A stretch of DNA of 64,000 nucleotides from Sorangium cellulosum So0157-2 (GTDB lineage Bacteria; Myxococcota_A; Polyangia; Polyangiales; Polyangiaceae): contig NC_021658.1 in NCBI RefSeq assembly GCF_000418325.1, forward strand, positions 12,752,501 to 12,816,500. The letters run 5' to 3'. How positions within the stretch are numbered: position 1 is the stretch's first letter; each line of letters starts with the position of its first letter. Below the pieces are notes generated by a model, which saw only the letters and a list, made by a program, of their open reading frames with translations, had not been told where the DNA came from and searched no databases. Position numbers and translations under genes: made by a program. This document shows positions 16,472 to 22,954 of the stretch, one piece after another.

Positions 16472-18118
16472 ATGGGCCCGAGCGCGGCGTACAAGGTGGA
16501 GGGGCTTTGCGACGGGGTGCCGGCGCCGAGCGGCGTGGAGGGGCGCGGGCAGGGACATCTGAGCCTCTGCAGCGCCCCCACGATGCCGTTCAGCTCGCAC
16601 GCGAGCAGCGCGGAGGAACCGGCGGAATCGAGGCCCTGGTGCGTCGACCGCGGCGACTGGCTGGAGGCGATGAGCACGGTCGCGCTGTGGCGCGCGCTGG
16701 AGCTGGGGGAGCTTCCGCACAGCACGCGCGTGTGGCGCGAGGGCCTCGAGTGCTGGACGCCCGCCGGCGAGGTGAAGGCGCTCGGCTGGACCGTCTCCCA
16801 GCCGCCCCCGCGCGACGAGGCGCCCGCCCTCTCCGCCGCGGGCGAGGGGCCCGAGTCCACCGGCCCGCTCAGCTTCGCGCTGACCCCCGACCACCTCCGG
16901 CCCGTCGCGCCGCGCCCGCACCGGGGCGGCCCCCGCGACGAGCGCGCGGACTCGTTCCTCCTCGCCCCGTTCCCGCCCGCCGAGGCGGCGGCGCGGCACG
17001 AGGCGACCTCGCCGCCGATCTCCCTCGAGATCCCGTCGTGTTTCCCGGCGGTCCCGTCGTCGCCGCCCGACACGCTGCCGAGCGCCGGGACCGCGCGGGC
17101 CGGCGCCGCGAAGCCGGGACCCGGGCCGGCGCGCGGCGCGCGCGACGCGGACCAGGCGCCGCGCGGGCGCGCGTCGGGCACCTGGTCGCGGCTCGCGCGG
17201 CTCACGCGGCTCGCGCGGCGCGCCCGCGCCTCGCGCAGCGCGGTCTCGATCGCGGCGGGCAGCGCGGCGATCGTGCTGGCGCTGGGCCTGTCGGTGCTGA
17301 GCGCGCTCGCCCCCGCGGGCGCGCCCTCGCCGGCCGCGGCCGCCCCGGCGGCGCGCCACGGGGTCGCCCAGGGCGTCGCGGTGGCCGCCGCCCAGGTCGT
17401 CGTGCCCGCCCCGGCGCTCGCCGGGGCGGCTGGCGCCGCGGCCCTTTCCGCCGCCGCGGCCCCCGAGCCGACCCCGGCGCTCGCCAAGATGCCCCTCTCC
17501 CAGGCGTCGTCGGGCAGGGCGATGAGCTCACGGATGGCATCGCGCAGCACGGCGCGCGCGCCGAGCAGGCGCAGGAGCAGGGTGTCTCGGGTGCGCGGCA
17601 GCTCGGCGATGACGACGACTGGCGCCGGCGCGGCTCCGGCCGAGGGCGCCGGCGCGGCTCCGGCCGATGGCGCCGGCGCGGCTCCGGCCGAGGGCGCCGG
17701 CGCGGCTCCGGCCGAGGGCGCCGGCGCGGCTCCGGCCGAGGGCGCCGGCGCGGCTCCGGCCGAGGGCGCCGGCGCGGCTCCGGCCGAGGGCGCCGGCGCG
17801 GCTCCGGCCGAGGGCGCCGGCGCGGCTCCGGCCGAGGGCGCCGGCGCGGCTCCGGCCGAGGGCGCCGGCGCGGCTCCGGCCAAGGGCGCCGGCGCGGCTC
17901 TGGCCGAGGGCGCCGGTGCGCCCGCGCTGCCGCCGCAGCGGGCGGGGAAGGCTCCGGCGGCGGGCGCGAAGCCGGCGCCCCTGGGTCGGCGTGAGCGCGG
18001 GCAGGTCCGCCTGCGGCGCGGTCGGTACGAGCCGGACGGCGCGCGCGGCATCGGCCATCCGGGCCGCGGAGCCGGCCCGTCGGTCGGGACGGGTGCCATC
18101 TTGCGCGACTCGCGCTAA
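16472..18118 (+). CDS. GYF-like domain membrane protein with a long GAGAAPAE repeat tail
   Basis: A 548-residue frame from ATG 16472, preceded by GGGAGA. Residues ~52-106 (WCVDRGDWLEAMSTVALWRA onward, then WREGLECWTPAGEV) resemble the GYF_2-type domain found at the start of many myxobacterial proteins. A Pro/Ala-rich linker leads to one membrane helix at ~259-280. Beyond ~335 the sequence changes character: a Ser/Arg-rich stretch that looks antisense to another gene (see 17480-17625), twelve copies of GAGAAPAE, and a basic Ala/Pro tail. The N-terminal ~330 residues are convincing; the native C-terminus may have been replaced by a rearrangement. Confidence 0.6.
   Translation: MGPSAAYKVEGLCDGVPAPSGVEGRGQGHLSLCSAPTMPFSSHASSAEEPAESRPWCVDRGDWLEAMSTVALWRALELGELPHSTRVWREGLECWTPAGEVKALGWTVSQPPPRDEAPALSAAGEGPESTGPLSFALTPDHLRPVAPRPHRGGPRDERADSFLLAPFPPAEAAARHEATSPPISLEIPSCFPAVPSSPPDTLPSAGTARAGAAKPGPGPARGARDADQAPRGRASGTWSRLARLTRLARRARASRSAVSIAAGSAAIVLALGLSVLSALAPAGAPSPAAAAPAARHGVAQGVAVAAAQVVVPAPALAGAAGAAALSAAAAPEPTPALAKMPLSQASSGRAMSSRMASRSTARAPSRRRSRVSRVRGSSAMTTTGAGAAPAEGAGAAPADGAGAAPAEGAGAAPAEGAGAAPAEGAGAAPAEGAGAAPAEGAGAAPAEGAGAAPAEGAGAAPAEGAGAAPAKGAGAALAEGAGAPALPPQRAGKAPAAGAKPAPLGRRERGQVRLRRGRYEPDGARGIGHPGRGAGPSVGTGAILRDSR
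17480..17625 (-). pseudogene. Possible antisense remnant of a nuclease-like family gene
   Basis: On the minus strand this short stretch reads VVVIAELPRTRDTLLLRLLG, then a helix with RDAIRELIALPDDAWERG. It resembles, from memory, the middle of an Rpn/PD-(D/E)XK-like hypothetical family abundant in large myxobacterial and cyanobacterial genomes. It is flanked by the 24-bp repeat array on one side and ordinary GYF-protein sequence on the other. The plus-strand reading here is a low-quality Ser/Arg string, which supports the minus strand as the original coding sense. The fragment is too short for certainty. Confidence 0.35.
17621..17908. repeat. Tandem array of twelve 24-bp units
   Basis: Twelve head-to-tail 24-bp units encode GAGAAPAE on the plus strand. 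Copy 2 ends in Asp, copy 11 ends in Lys and copy 12 has Leu for Pro; the other units look identical. A degenerate thirteenth unit follows. The period is a multiple of 3, so copy-number change would keep the frame. Near-identity of the units points to recent expansion. Confidence 0.95.
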
Positions 18119-18158
18119 GGTGCGCGCCGCGCGGCGGCCGGCTCCGGTCCCGCGGCAC

Positions 18159-18232
18159 TCCGGCGTCGTTCAAGGGCAGGACGGGGGACTTTGAATCCCC
18201 TAATCGTGGTTCGAATCCACGCGCCGGAACCA
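18159..18232 (+). tRNA. tRNA-Gln (anticodon TTG)
   Basis: A complete 74-base tRNA including an encoded CCA. The acceptor stem pairs TCCGGCG (18159-18165) with CGCCGGA (18222-18228), followed by discriminator A and CCA. The D stem is GTTC/GGAC. The anticodon stem GGGGA/TCCCC encloses the loop CTTTGAA, giving anticodon TTG, which reads CAA and possibly CAG. The T arm is CGTGG-TTCGAAT-CCACG. No integrase or duplicated tRNA end that would mark an integrated element is seen nearby. Confidence 0.95.
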
Positions 18233-18458
18233 ATCGAGCGCCCGCGCCCTCTGAGGGGGATCGTGGCGGGCGATCTCCATCGAGCCGGCGGGAGCGCCTC
18301 GGGCGCGGCCGCACCACGTCGCGGGCGCGTCCGGCGCCGCTGCCCGCTCGCTATTGTCTGGCGCGGTCGAGCCGGGGTTGTTTACCGTGGTCTCACCGAA
18401 GGCTCTGCGCCTGCCGCGGGGCGGGGGCGAGATCCTGGATCCTGGAGGACCGGACGGC

Positions 18459-19289
18459 GTGGCGAGCGATGAAGGGGACCGCGTAGGCGGCTCCCCGACC
18501 CATGCAGATGCGGACCGCGGGCGCGGCGCTGCGGGCCGTGCAGGTGCGGACCGCGGGCGCGGATCCCCGACCCACGCAGATGCGGATCGCACGCGCGGCG
18601 CCGCGATCCGCGCAGACGCGGATCGCGCGCGCGGCGCCGCGATCCATGCGGGCGTGCAGCTCGAGCGCGAGCCCGCGGCGCAGCTCGAGGTGAGCGAGGC
18701 CCAGTTCATCGCGCGGCTCGTCGCGCGCGACGAGAGCGCGTTCAACGAGCTCGTGATCATGTACGAGCGCCGCGTGTTCGCGCTGGTCTACCGCATGCTC
18801 GGCCGGCGCGACGAGGCCGAGGACCTGTCCCAGGAGGTCTTCGTGCAGGTCTTCAAGGCGATCGACCAGTTCCGCGGCGAATCGAAGCTCTCGACCTGGA
18901 TTTACCGCATCGCCGTGAACCTCTGTAAGAACCGGACGAAGTACCTCTCGCGGCGGCACGCCGGCGCGCAGGACGACGTCGACGCCATGGTCGATCGGGT
19001 GCCGCTGTCCGCCGCCAAGGGCGTGAGCGTCGGCGACGTGAGCCGCCCCGACGAGCTCGTCGAGGGGATGCAGCTCGAGGCGGTCGTGAAGCACGCCATC
19101 GGCCAGCTCGATCCCGAGTTTCGGGAGGCGCTCATCCTTCGCGACGTCGAGGACATGTCCTACGAAGAGATCGCCTCGGTGACGGGTTTACCGGACGGGA
19201 CCGTGAAGAGCCGGATCCATCGCGCGCGCGGGCAGCTCCGCGCGCTCGTCGAGAAGGTGATGGGCGAGAAGGTGAGAGGCGGGAAATGA
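18459..19289 (+). CDS. ECF (RpoE-like) RNA polymerase sigma factor with a repeat-bearing N-terminus
   Basis: A 276-residue sigma factor from the GTG at 18459, which has GGAGG 10 bases upstream; the more distant TTG at 18354 lacks such a site. Region 2 runs from DESAFNELVIMYERRVFALV through DEAEDLSQEVFVQVFKAI to STWIYRIAVNLCKN. Region 4 (LDPEFREALILRDVEDMSYE, then GLPDGTVKSRIHRARGQL) is complete. The first ~75 residues are an extra segment made of five degenerate 12-residue repeats (for example SPTHADADRGRG) that no sigma family needs. The stop overlaps the ATG of the small membrane protein by ATGA, as expected for a sigma/anti-sigma pair. Confidence 0.9.
   Translation: MASDEGDRVGGSPTHADADRGRGAAGRAGADRGRGSPTHADADRTRGAAIRADADRARGAAIHAGVQLEREPAAQLEVSEAQFIARLVARDESAFNELVIMYERRVFALVYRMLGRRDEAEDLSQEVFVQVFKAIDQFRGESKLSTWIYRIAVNLCKNRTKYLSRRHAGAQDDVDAMVDRVPLSAAKGVSVGDVSRPDELVEGMQLEAVVKHAIGQLDPEFREALILRDVEDMSYEEIASVTGLPDGTVKSRIHRARGQLRALVEKVMGEKVRGGK
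18492..18671. repeat. Five degenerate 36-bp tandem repeats in the sigma factor N-terminus
   Basis: Five consecutive 36-bp units encode 12-residue repeats: SPTHADADRGRG, AAGRAGADRGRG, SPTHADADRTRG, AAIRADADRARG and a fifth, weaker AAIHAGVQLERE. Units alternate between two sequence types. The period is in frame and lies upstream of the conserved sigma domains. Confidence 0.85.
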
Positions 19290-19750
19290 GCGGAGCGGAC
19301 GACCCCAGGCGCGTGGGGCAGGCCGAGGAGCCGGCCGCTCCGGGCGTGGAGAGCGGCAGCCGTCCCACGACGCCCCCCGCGGAGCGATCGCGCGGCGGCG
19401 CTGCACCGCCGCGCGACGCGACCGCGGCGCCGCGCGACCTGCCCGACGACGGCGATCTGCCCGACGACGGCGATCTGCCTGACGACGGCGATCTGCCGCT
19501 CGTCGACGAGGTCGATCTGCGCGAGCTGGTCCGCGGCGCCATGCGCGCGCCCCAGGCGGCGCCGCCGAGCCTTCTCAGCGGCGTGCAGCGTCGGATCCGC
19601 GTGCGCTCTCGCGGCAAGTTCTACGGGGACGGCTGGAGCACCGCGCGCTCGCCGCGCTCGACCTACCTGATGACGAGCCTGTTCATGCTCGCCCTCATCG
19701 CGTTCATCTTCCTGATCCTCGTCCCCTGGAGCGGCGGCGTCCTCCCCTGA
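19286..19750 (+). CDS. Small single-pass membrane protein, probable anti-sigma partner
   Basis: A 154-residue protein coupled by ATGA to the ECF sigma gene. The N-terminal half is acidic and carries three LPDDGD repeats. A short helical segment (DLRELVRGAMRAP), a basic stretch (VQRRIRVRSRGKF) and one C-terminal membrane helix (LMTSLFMLALIAFIFLILV) follow. It lacks the HxxxCxxC zinc motif of classical ZAS anti-sigma factors. The role as anti-sigma factor is inferred from gene order and topology only. Confidence 0.75.
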   Translation: MSGADDPRRVGQAEEPAAPGVESGSRPTTPPAERSRGGAAPPRDATAAPRDLPDDGDLPDDGDLPDDGDLPLVDEVDLRELVRGAMRAPQAAPPSLLSGVQRRIRVRSRGKFYGDGWSTARSPRSTYLMTSLFMLALIAFIFLILVPWSGGVLP

Positions 19751-19755
19751 GCGGC

Positions 19756-19866
19756 GCTCACCCGCTGCGGATCCGGGCCCATCTCGACGTTTTCGGTGCT
19801 CAGCGTGCTGGAGCACGCCTGCGCGCCGAAAACGCCGATCTGGGCCCGTCTCCTGTGCGGGTGAGC
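19756..19866. repeat. 111-bp imperfect palindrome between convergent genes
   Basis: The two ends are GCTCACCCGC and GCGGGTGAGC. Inside them are the matching blocks CGGGCCCA/TGGGCCCG and CGTTTTCGG/CCGAAAACG, and the centre is GCGTGCTGGAGCACGC. The arms are about 54 bases with few mismatches and almost no loop. It begins 6 bases after the stop of the membrane protein gene and lies before the end of the convergent phosphatase gene. It can fold as one long hairpin. It could act as a bidirectional terminator, but its length and modular arms look more like a REP/MITE-type dispersed element. Confidence 0.85.
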
Positions 19867-19933
19867 TCCGCTCGGCGGCGCAAGTCGCAGGGGCGGGCGC
19901 ATCACGGCGCTCCGCAGGCCCGAGGGCCGGGGC

Positions 19934-20707
19934 CTACTGAGTCCAGCGGACGAGGACGCAGGTGACGTTGTCCGGGCCGCCGTTCTCGTTCGCGCGCTCG
20001 ATCAGCTTCGAGGTCGCGACCTGGATGTCCTGGTGGTCCGTCAGGATCTGCGCCATCTCGGAGTCGCTCACCGGGCCGGAGAGGCCGTCGGAGCAGAGGA
20101 CGTAGAGGTCGTTCAGCTGCGGCACCTCGAACCGGGTGTCGACCTTGACCGTGTCCTTCATCCCGAGCGCGCGCACGATCACGTTCTTGTGCGGGAAGTT
20201 CGCGATCTCCTCGGGCGTGAGGCGCTTCATCTTGATGTAGTCGTTGAGGAGCGAGTGGTCCTCGGTGAGCATCTCGAGCCTGCCCTCGCGGAAGCGGTAG
20301 ACCCGGCTGTCGCCGACGTGGGCGACGTAGACGCCGTCGTTCGCCGTGAAGATGCCGACGAACGTCGTCCCCATTCCCCGCTTCTTCGCCTCGCGCTGCG
20401 CCGTCTCGTAGATACGCAGGTTGGCGAGCTTGATGCCCGTGATCAGGCGGTTCTCTTCATACCCCTTGGACCGGTCCATCTTGTAGGGCCAGGTCCGCTC
20501 CGGGTCGTCCTGCGTCTGGGCGAAGAAGTCCTGCATCGCGTCGACAGCCATCTTCGACGCGACCTCGCCCGACGCATGCCCCCCCATCCCATCGGCGACC
20601 ATGAAGAGGCCGTACTCCACCATGATGCCGAAGTTGTCCTCGTTGTGGTTGCGCTTGCGCCCGACGTTCGTCTCGCCGGCCACTTCGATTCGAAACGTTT
20701 GGGACAC
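19934..20707 (-). CDS. PP2C-type (PPM) serine/threonine protein phosphatase
   Basis: A 257-residue cytosolic phosphatase that opposes Ser/Thr kinases. It carries the PPM metal-binding motifs in order: RKRNHNEDNFG, VADGMGGHASGE, HVGDSRVYRFREG, CSDGLSGPVSDSEM and NGGPDNVTCVLVRW. All Asp residues expected to bind the two Mg/Mn ions are present. The length is that of the stand-alone Stp/PrpC catalytic domain, with no membrane segment. No kinase gene is adjacent; the nearest is at 53.7 kb. The ATG at 20707 starts MSQTFRIEVAG, typical for the family. Confidence 0.95.
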   Translation of the reverse strand: MSQTFRIEVAGETNVGRKRNHNEDNFGIMVEYGLFMVADGMGGHASGEVASKMAVDAMQDFFAQTQDDPERTWPYKMDRSKGYEENRLITGIKLANLRIYETAQREAKKRGMGTTFVGIFTANDGVYVAHVGDSRVYRFREGRLEMLTEDHSLLNDYIKMKRLTPEEIANFPHKNVIVRALGMKDTVKVDTRFEVPQLNDLYVLCSDGLSGPVSDSEMAQILTDHQDIQVATSKLIERANENGGPDNVTCVLVRWTQ

Positions 20708-20879
20708 GGATCACCCGATCGAAGGCCCCGCGCGAGGCGCGGGGCCGAATGAGAACCGCGAGCGCCCCGATCGAGCCGCTCAGGCCCGATCCTGGAGGTT
20801 TGGTTGACGCAGTGTCAACCGGATCGCGCCCGAGCGCCGAGCTTATAGAATCCCGGCGCGGACCCCCATCATTTTTCGC

Positions 20880-22193
20880 TTACTTGCGGTACTCTTCGGT
20901 GGCTTTGCCGCTTGAGCTCGGCGGCGGGAGCTCGGCCTCGGGCCGCTTCGCCGCGGCCGCCTTCGGATCCGGGGCGGCGCGGAGCACGACCGTGACCTGC
21001 CGGTACTTCCCGCCGCTCAGCAGGGTCAGGGGGACCTTCTCGCCCACCGCGTGCGTGCGGATCGCGTCGGCGAGCGCCTCGGGGCTCGTGACGGGCACGC
21101 CGTCGACGGCGAGGATCATGTCGCTCGCCGCGCGCTCGCCGCCCTTCAGGCGAGCCTCGTCCGCGGGGCTCCCGGGGTGGACCTCCGTGACCCGGACCCC
21201 CTTGGCGACCGGCGCGGCCTCGCTGACGCCCTGGATCCCGAGCCACCCCGCGGGCTGCACCGCCGTCGGGGGCACGGCGCGGAGGAACCCGCGGATCGCG
21301 CTGATCGGCGCGCCGAACGCGACCGGCGTGCACGGCTTGCCCTCGTTCGGGGCGCAGCCGCGGCCGAGGATCGCGACGACGCGGCCGTCCTCGTCGATGA
21401 GGGGCGCGCCCAGGTCGAGCGGCGAGACGCGCGACCCGAGCTCGATCGCGTCGTCGAGCTGCCGGTCGTCGCCGCCGAGGAGCGTCCGGTGCGATCGCAG
21501 CACGATCGGGGCGGCCGCGACCTTGCCGCGCGCCGCCGAGAACGAGCGGATCTGCGCGTCCTGCCGGACCGGATCGCGCGACGAGGCGGTGAGCCCCTCG
21601 GTCCACCTGCCGGTCTGCGGCACGAGCAGCGCGAGGTCCCACACGCGGTCGTGATGGCCGAGCTTCACCCGCACGGTGGTCCCGTCGGCGAGGCGCGCCG
21701 TGAGGTCGTTGCCCGCGCCGAGCGGCGAGAGCGCCGTCAAGATGCGCCCGTCGCCGGCGAGCACCGCGCCGAGGCCGAGGACCTGCCCGCCCCGCTCCAC
21801 GATCGCCACGCCGCGCGCGGCGCGCTCCTCGACCGGGGGCTCCGCCTTGTCCCGGTCCTTGTCCTTCTCGGCCGGGCCCCGCTTCGCGTCGGCGGGGGCC
21901 GCCTTCCTCTCCTTCACGCCCACGTCGGCCCGGGCCGGGAGCACCCCCCGCTTGCGCGCCTTCTGGGCCGGCGGCGGGGCCTCTCCCTCGACGCCCTCCT
22001 GAGCTTGCTCCTCGTCCGGCGCGCCCTGCGCGAGCGCCGCGGGCGCGGCGAGGGCGCCGGCGAGCGACGCGGCGAGGGCGAGGGCCAGCGACCGTCGCCA
22101 TCGCTTCACAGGCGAGGTGTCAACGGGAGCGCTCGGCCCGGCCCCCCCGGGCGACGTGGCCTTCGCGGAAACAGACGGGCGTGTCTCATTCAT
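20880..22193 (-). CDS. HtrA-like secreted PDZ protein with a degenerate protease domain
   Basis: A 437-residue exported protein with a signal peptide (RRSLALALAASLAGALAA, after a cytosolic leader), a charged Lys/Arg/Asp linker, a trypsin-like domain and a C-terminal PDZ domain (GWLGIQGVSEAAPVAKGVRV onward). The HtrA fold is recognisable, but the catalytic residues are not. The strand that should carry His reads ILTALSPLG, and the GNSGGPL loop with the nucleophilic Ser reads SPLDLGAPL. Asp in DRVWDLALL is kept. It is probably a non-proteolytic binding or chaperone-like protein. The ATG at 22193 is favoured because the signal peptide then lies about 35 residues in; 32 codons upstream are open. 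It diverges from the ECF sigma gene. Confidence 0.8.
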   Translation of the reverse strand: MNETRPSVSAKATSPGGAGPSAPVDTSPVKRWRRSLALALAASLAGALAAPAALAQGAPDEEQAQEGVEGEAPPPAQKARKRGVLPARADVGVKERKAAPADAKRGPAEKDKDRDKAEPPVEERAARGVAIVERGGQVLGLGAVLAGDGRILTALSPLGAGNDLTARLADGTTVRVKLGHHDRVWDLALLVPQTGRWTEGLTASSRDPVRQDAQIRSFSAARGKVAAAPIVLRSHRTLLGGDDRQLDDAIELGSRVSPLDLGAPLIDEDGRVVAILGRGCAPNEGKPCTPVAFGAPISAIRGFLRAVPPTAVQPAGWLGIQGVSEAAPVAKGVRVTEVHPGSPADEARLKGGERAASDMILAVDGVPVTSPEALADAIRTHAVGEKVPLTLLSGGKYRQVTVVLRAAPDPKAAAAKRPEAELPPPSSSGKATEEYRK

Positions 22194-22350
22194 AAGCGCG
22201 GCTCCTGAGGCGACTGCCGATTCTGCTGCGGCTGGGATCGTATTGCAAAAGGCAAAGGCCGGACCGCCCTGTACGGTGGGATCGGGCACCGGAGCCCGCC
22301 GGGGCGGGGGGCGAAAAAAAACCGGTCACGAACGCGGGGGACGGGGGCAC

Positions 22351-22950
22351 ATGGCCGGCGATGAGGCAGCGATGGCAGCTGGGTTAGCGCTCGTGGGCTC
22401 GGAGGGCGACGCGCGGGCGGACGAAGCTCGCGCGATCGAGGGGCTGATCGGGGCAGGCGACTTCCGGGAAGCGCTGTCGCGGTGTGCGAGGGCCTACGCC
22501 ATGCCGCTCGGGCGGCTGTGCATGGCGTTCACCGGATCGCAGGCCGAGAGCGAGGAGCTGGTGCAGGAGACGCTGCTCGCGGCGTTCGACGCGTTCCCGC
22601 AGTACCGCGCCGAGGGGAGCGTGCGGGCCTGGCTCTTCGGGATCGCGCGGCGCATCTGCGGGCGGCACACGGAGCTCCGGGCGCGGCGGGAGGCGCGGCT
22701 GCGGCTCGTGCACGACACCCGGCCGCGGCCGGACGCGAGCGAGCTCGCGCTGGAGCGCGAGCGGGCCGAGCGCGCCCGCGCCGCGCTCGCGCGGCTCAAG
22801 CCGAGCGAGCGCGAGGCGGTGGTGCTGCGCTTCGAGGCGGGGCTCTCCTTCAAGGAGGTGGCCATCGCGTGCGGGATCGACGAGGCGGCGGCGCGCAAGC
22901 GCGTCAGCCGCGCGCTGGCGCGGCTCAGGGCCGATCTGGGCGAGGAGTAG
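22351..22950 (+). CDS. ECF RNA polymerase sigma factor
   Basis: A 199-residue ECF sigma factor. Region 2 contains SEELVQETLLAAFDAFPQYR and VRAWLFGIARRICGRH. Region 4 has LKPSEREAVVLRFEAGLSFK and the helix-turn-helix CGIDEAAARKRVSRALARLR. The ATG at 22351 follows a G-rich stretch; a long open extension upstream to 22117 is antisense to the HtrA-like gene and is rejected. The stop is 4 bp before the ATG of the very large membrane protein gene, whose N-terminal zinc finger makes it the likely anti-sigma partner. Confidence 0.9.
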   Translation: MAGDEAAMAAGLALVGSEGDARADEARAIEGLIGAGDFREALSRCARAYAMPLGRLCMAFTGSQAESEELVQETLLAAFDAFPQYRAEGSVRAWLFGIARRICGRHTELRARREARLRLVHDTRPRPDASELALERERAERARAALARLKPSEREAVVLRFEAGLSFKEVAIACGIDEAAARKRVSRALARLRADLGEE

Positions 22951-22954
22951 GGCG

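Noticed and set aside
17621..17908. CRISPR-like array
   Set aside because: Units are contiguous 24-bp repeats without unique spacers, in frame inside a gene, and no cas gene is present. The 21-bp array at 40478-40612 is rejected for the same reason.
18159..18232. tRNA-Gln as an integration site of a mobile element
   Set aside because: No integrase, no duplicated tRNA 3' end and no change in gene content next to it.
22117..22350. 78-codon N-terminal extension of the second ECF sigma factor
   Set aside because: It lies antisense to the start of the HtrA-like gene, and the conserved sigma domains need only the ATG at 22351.
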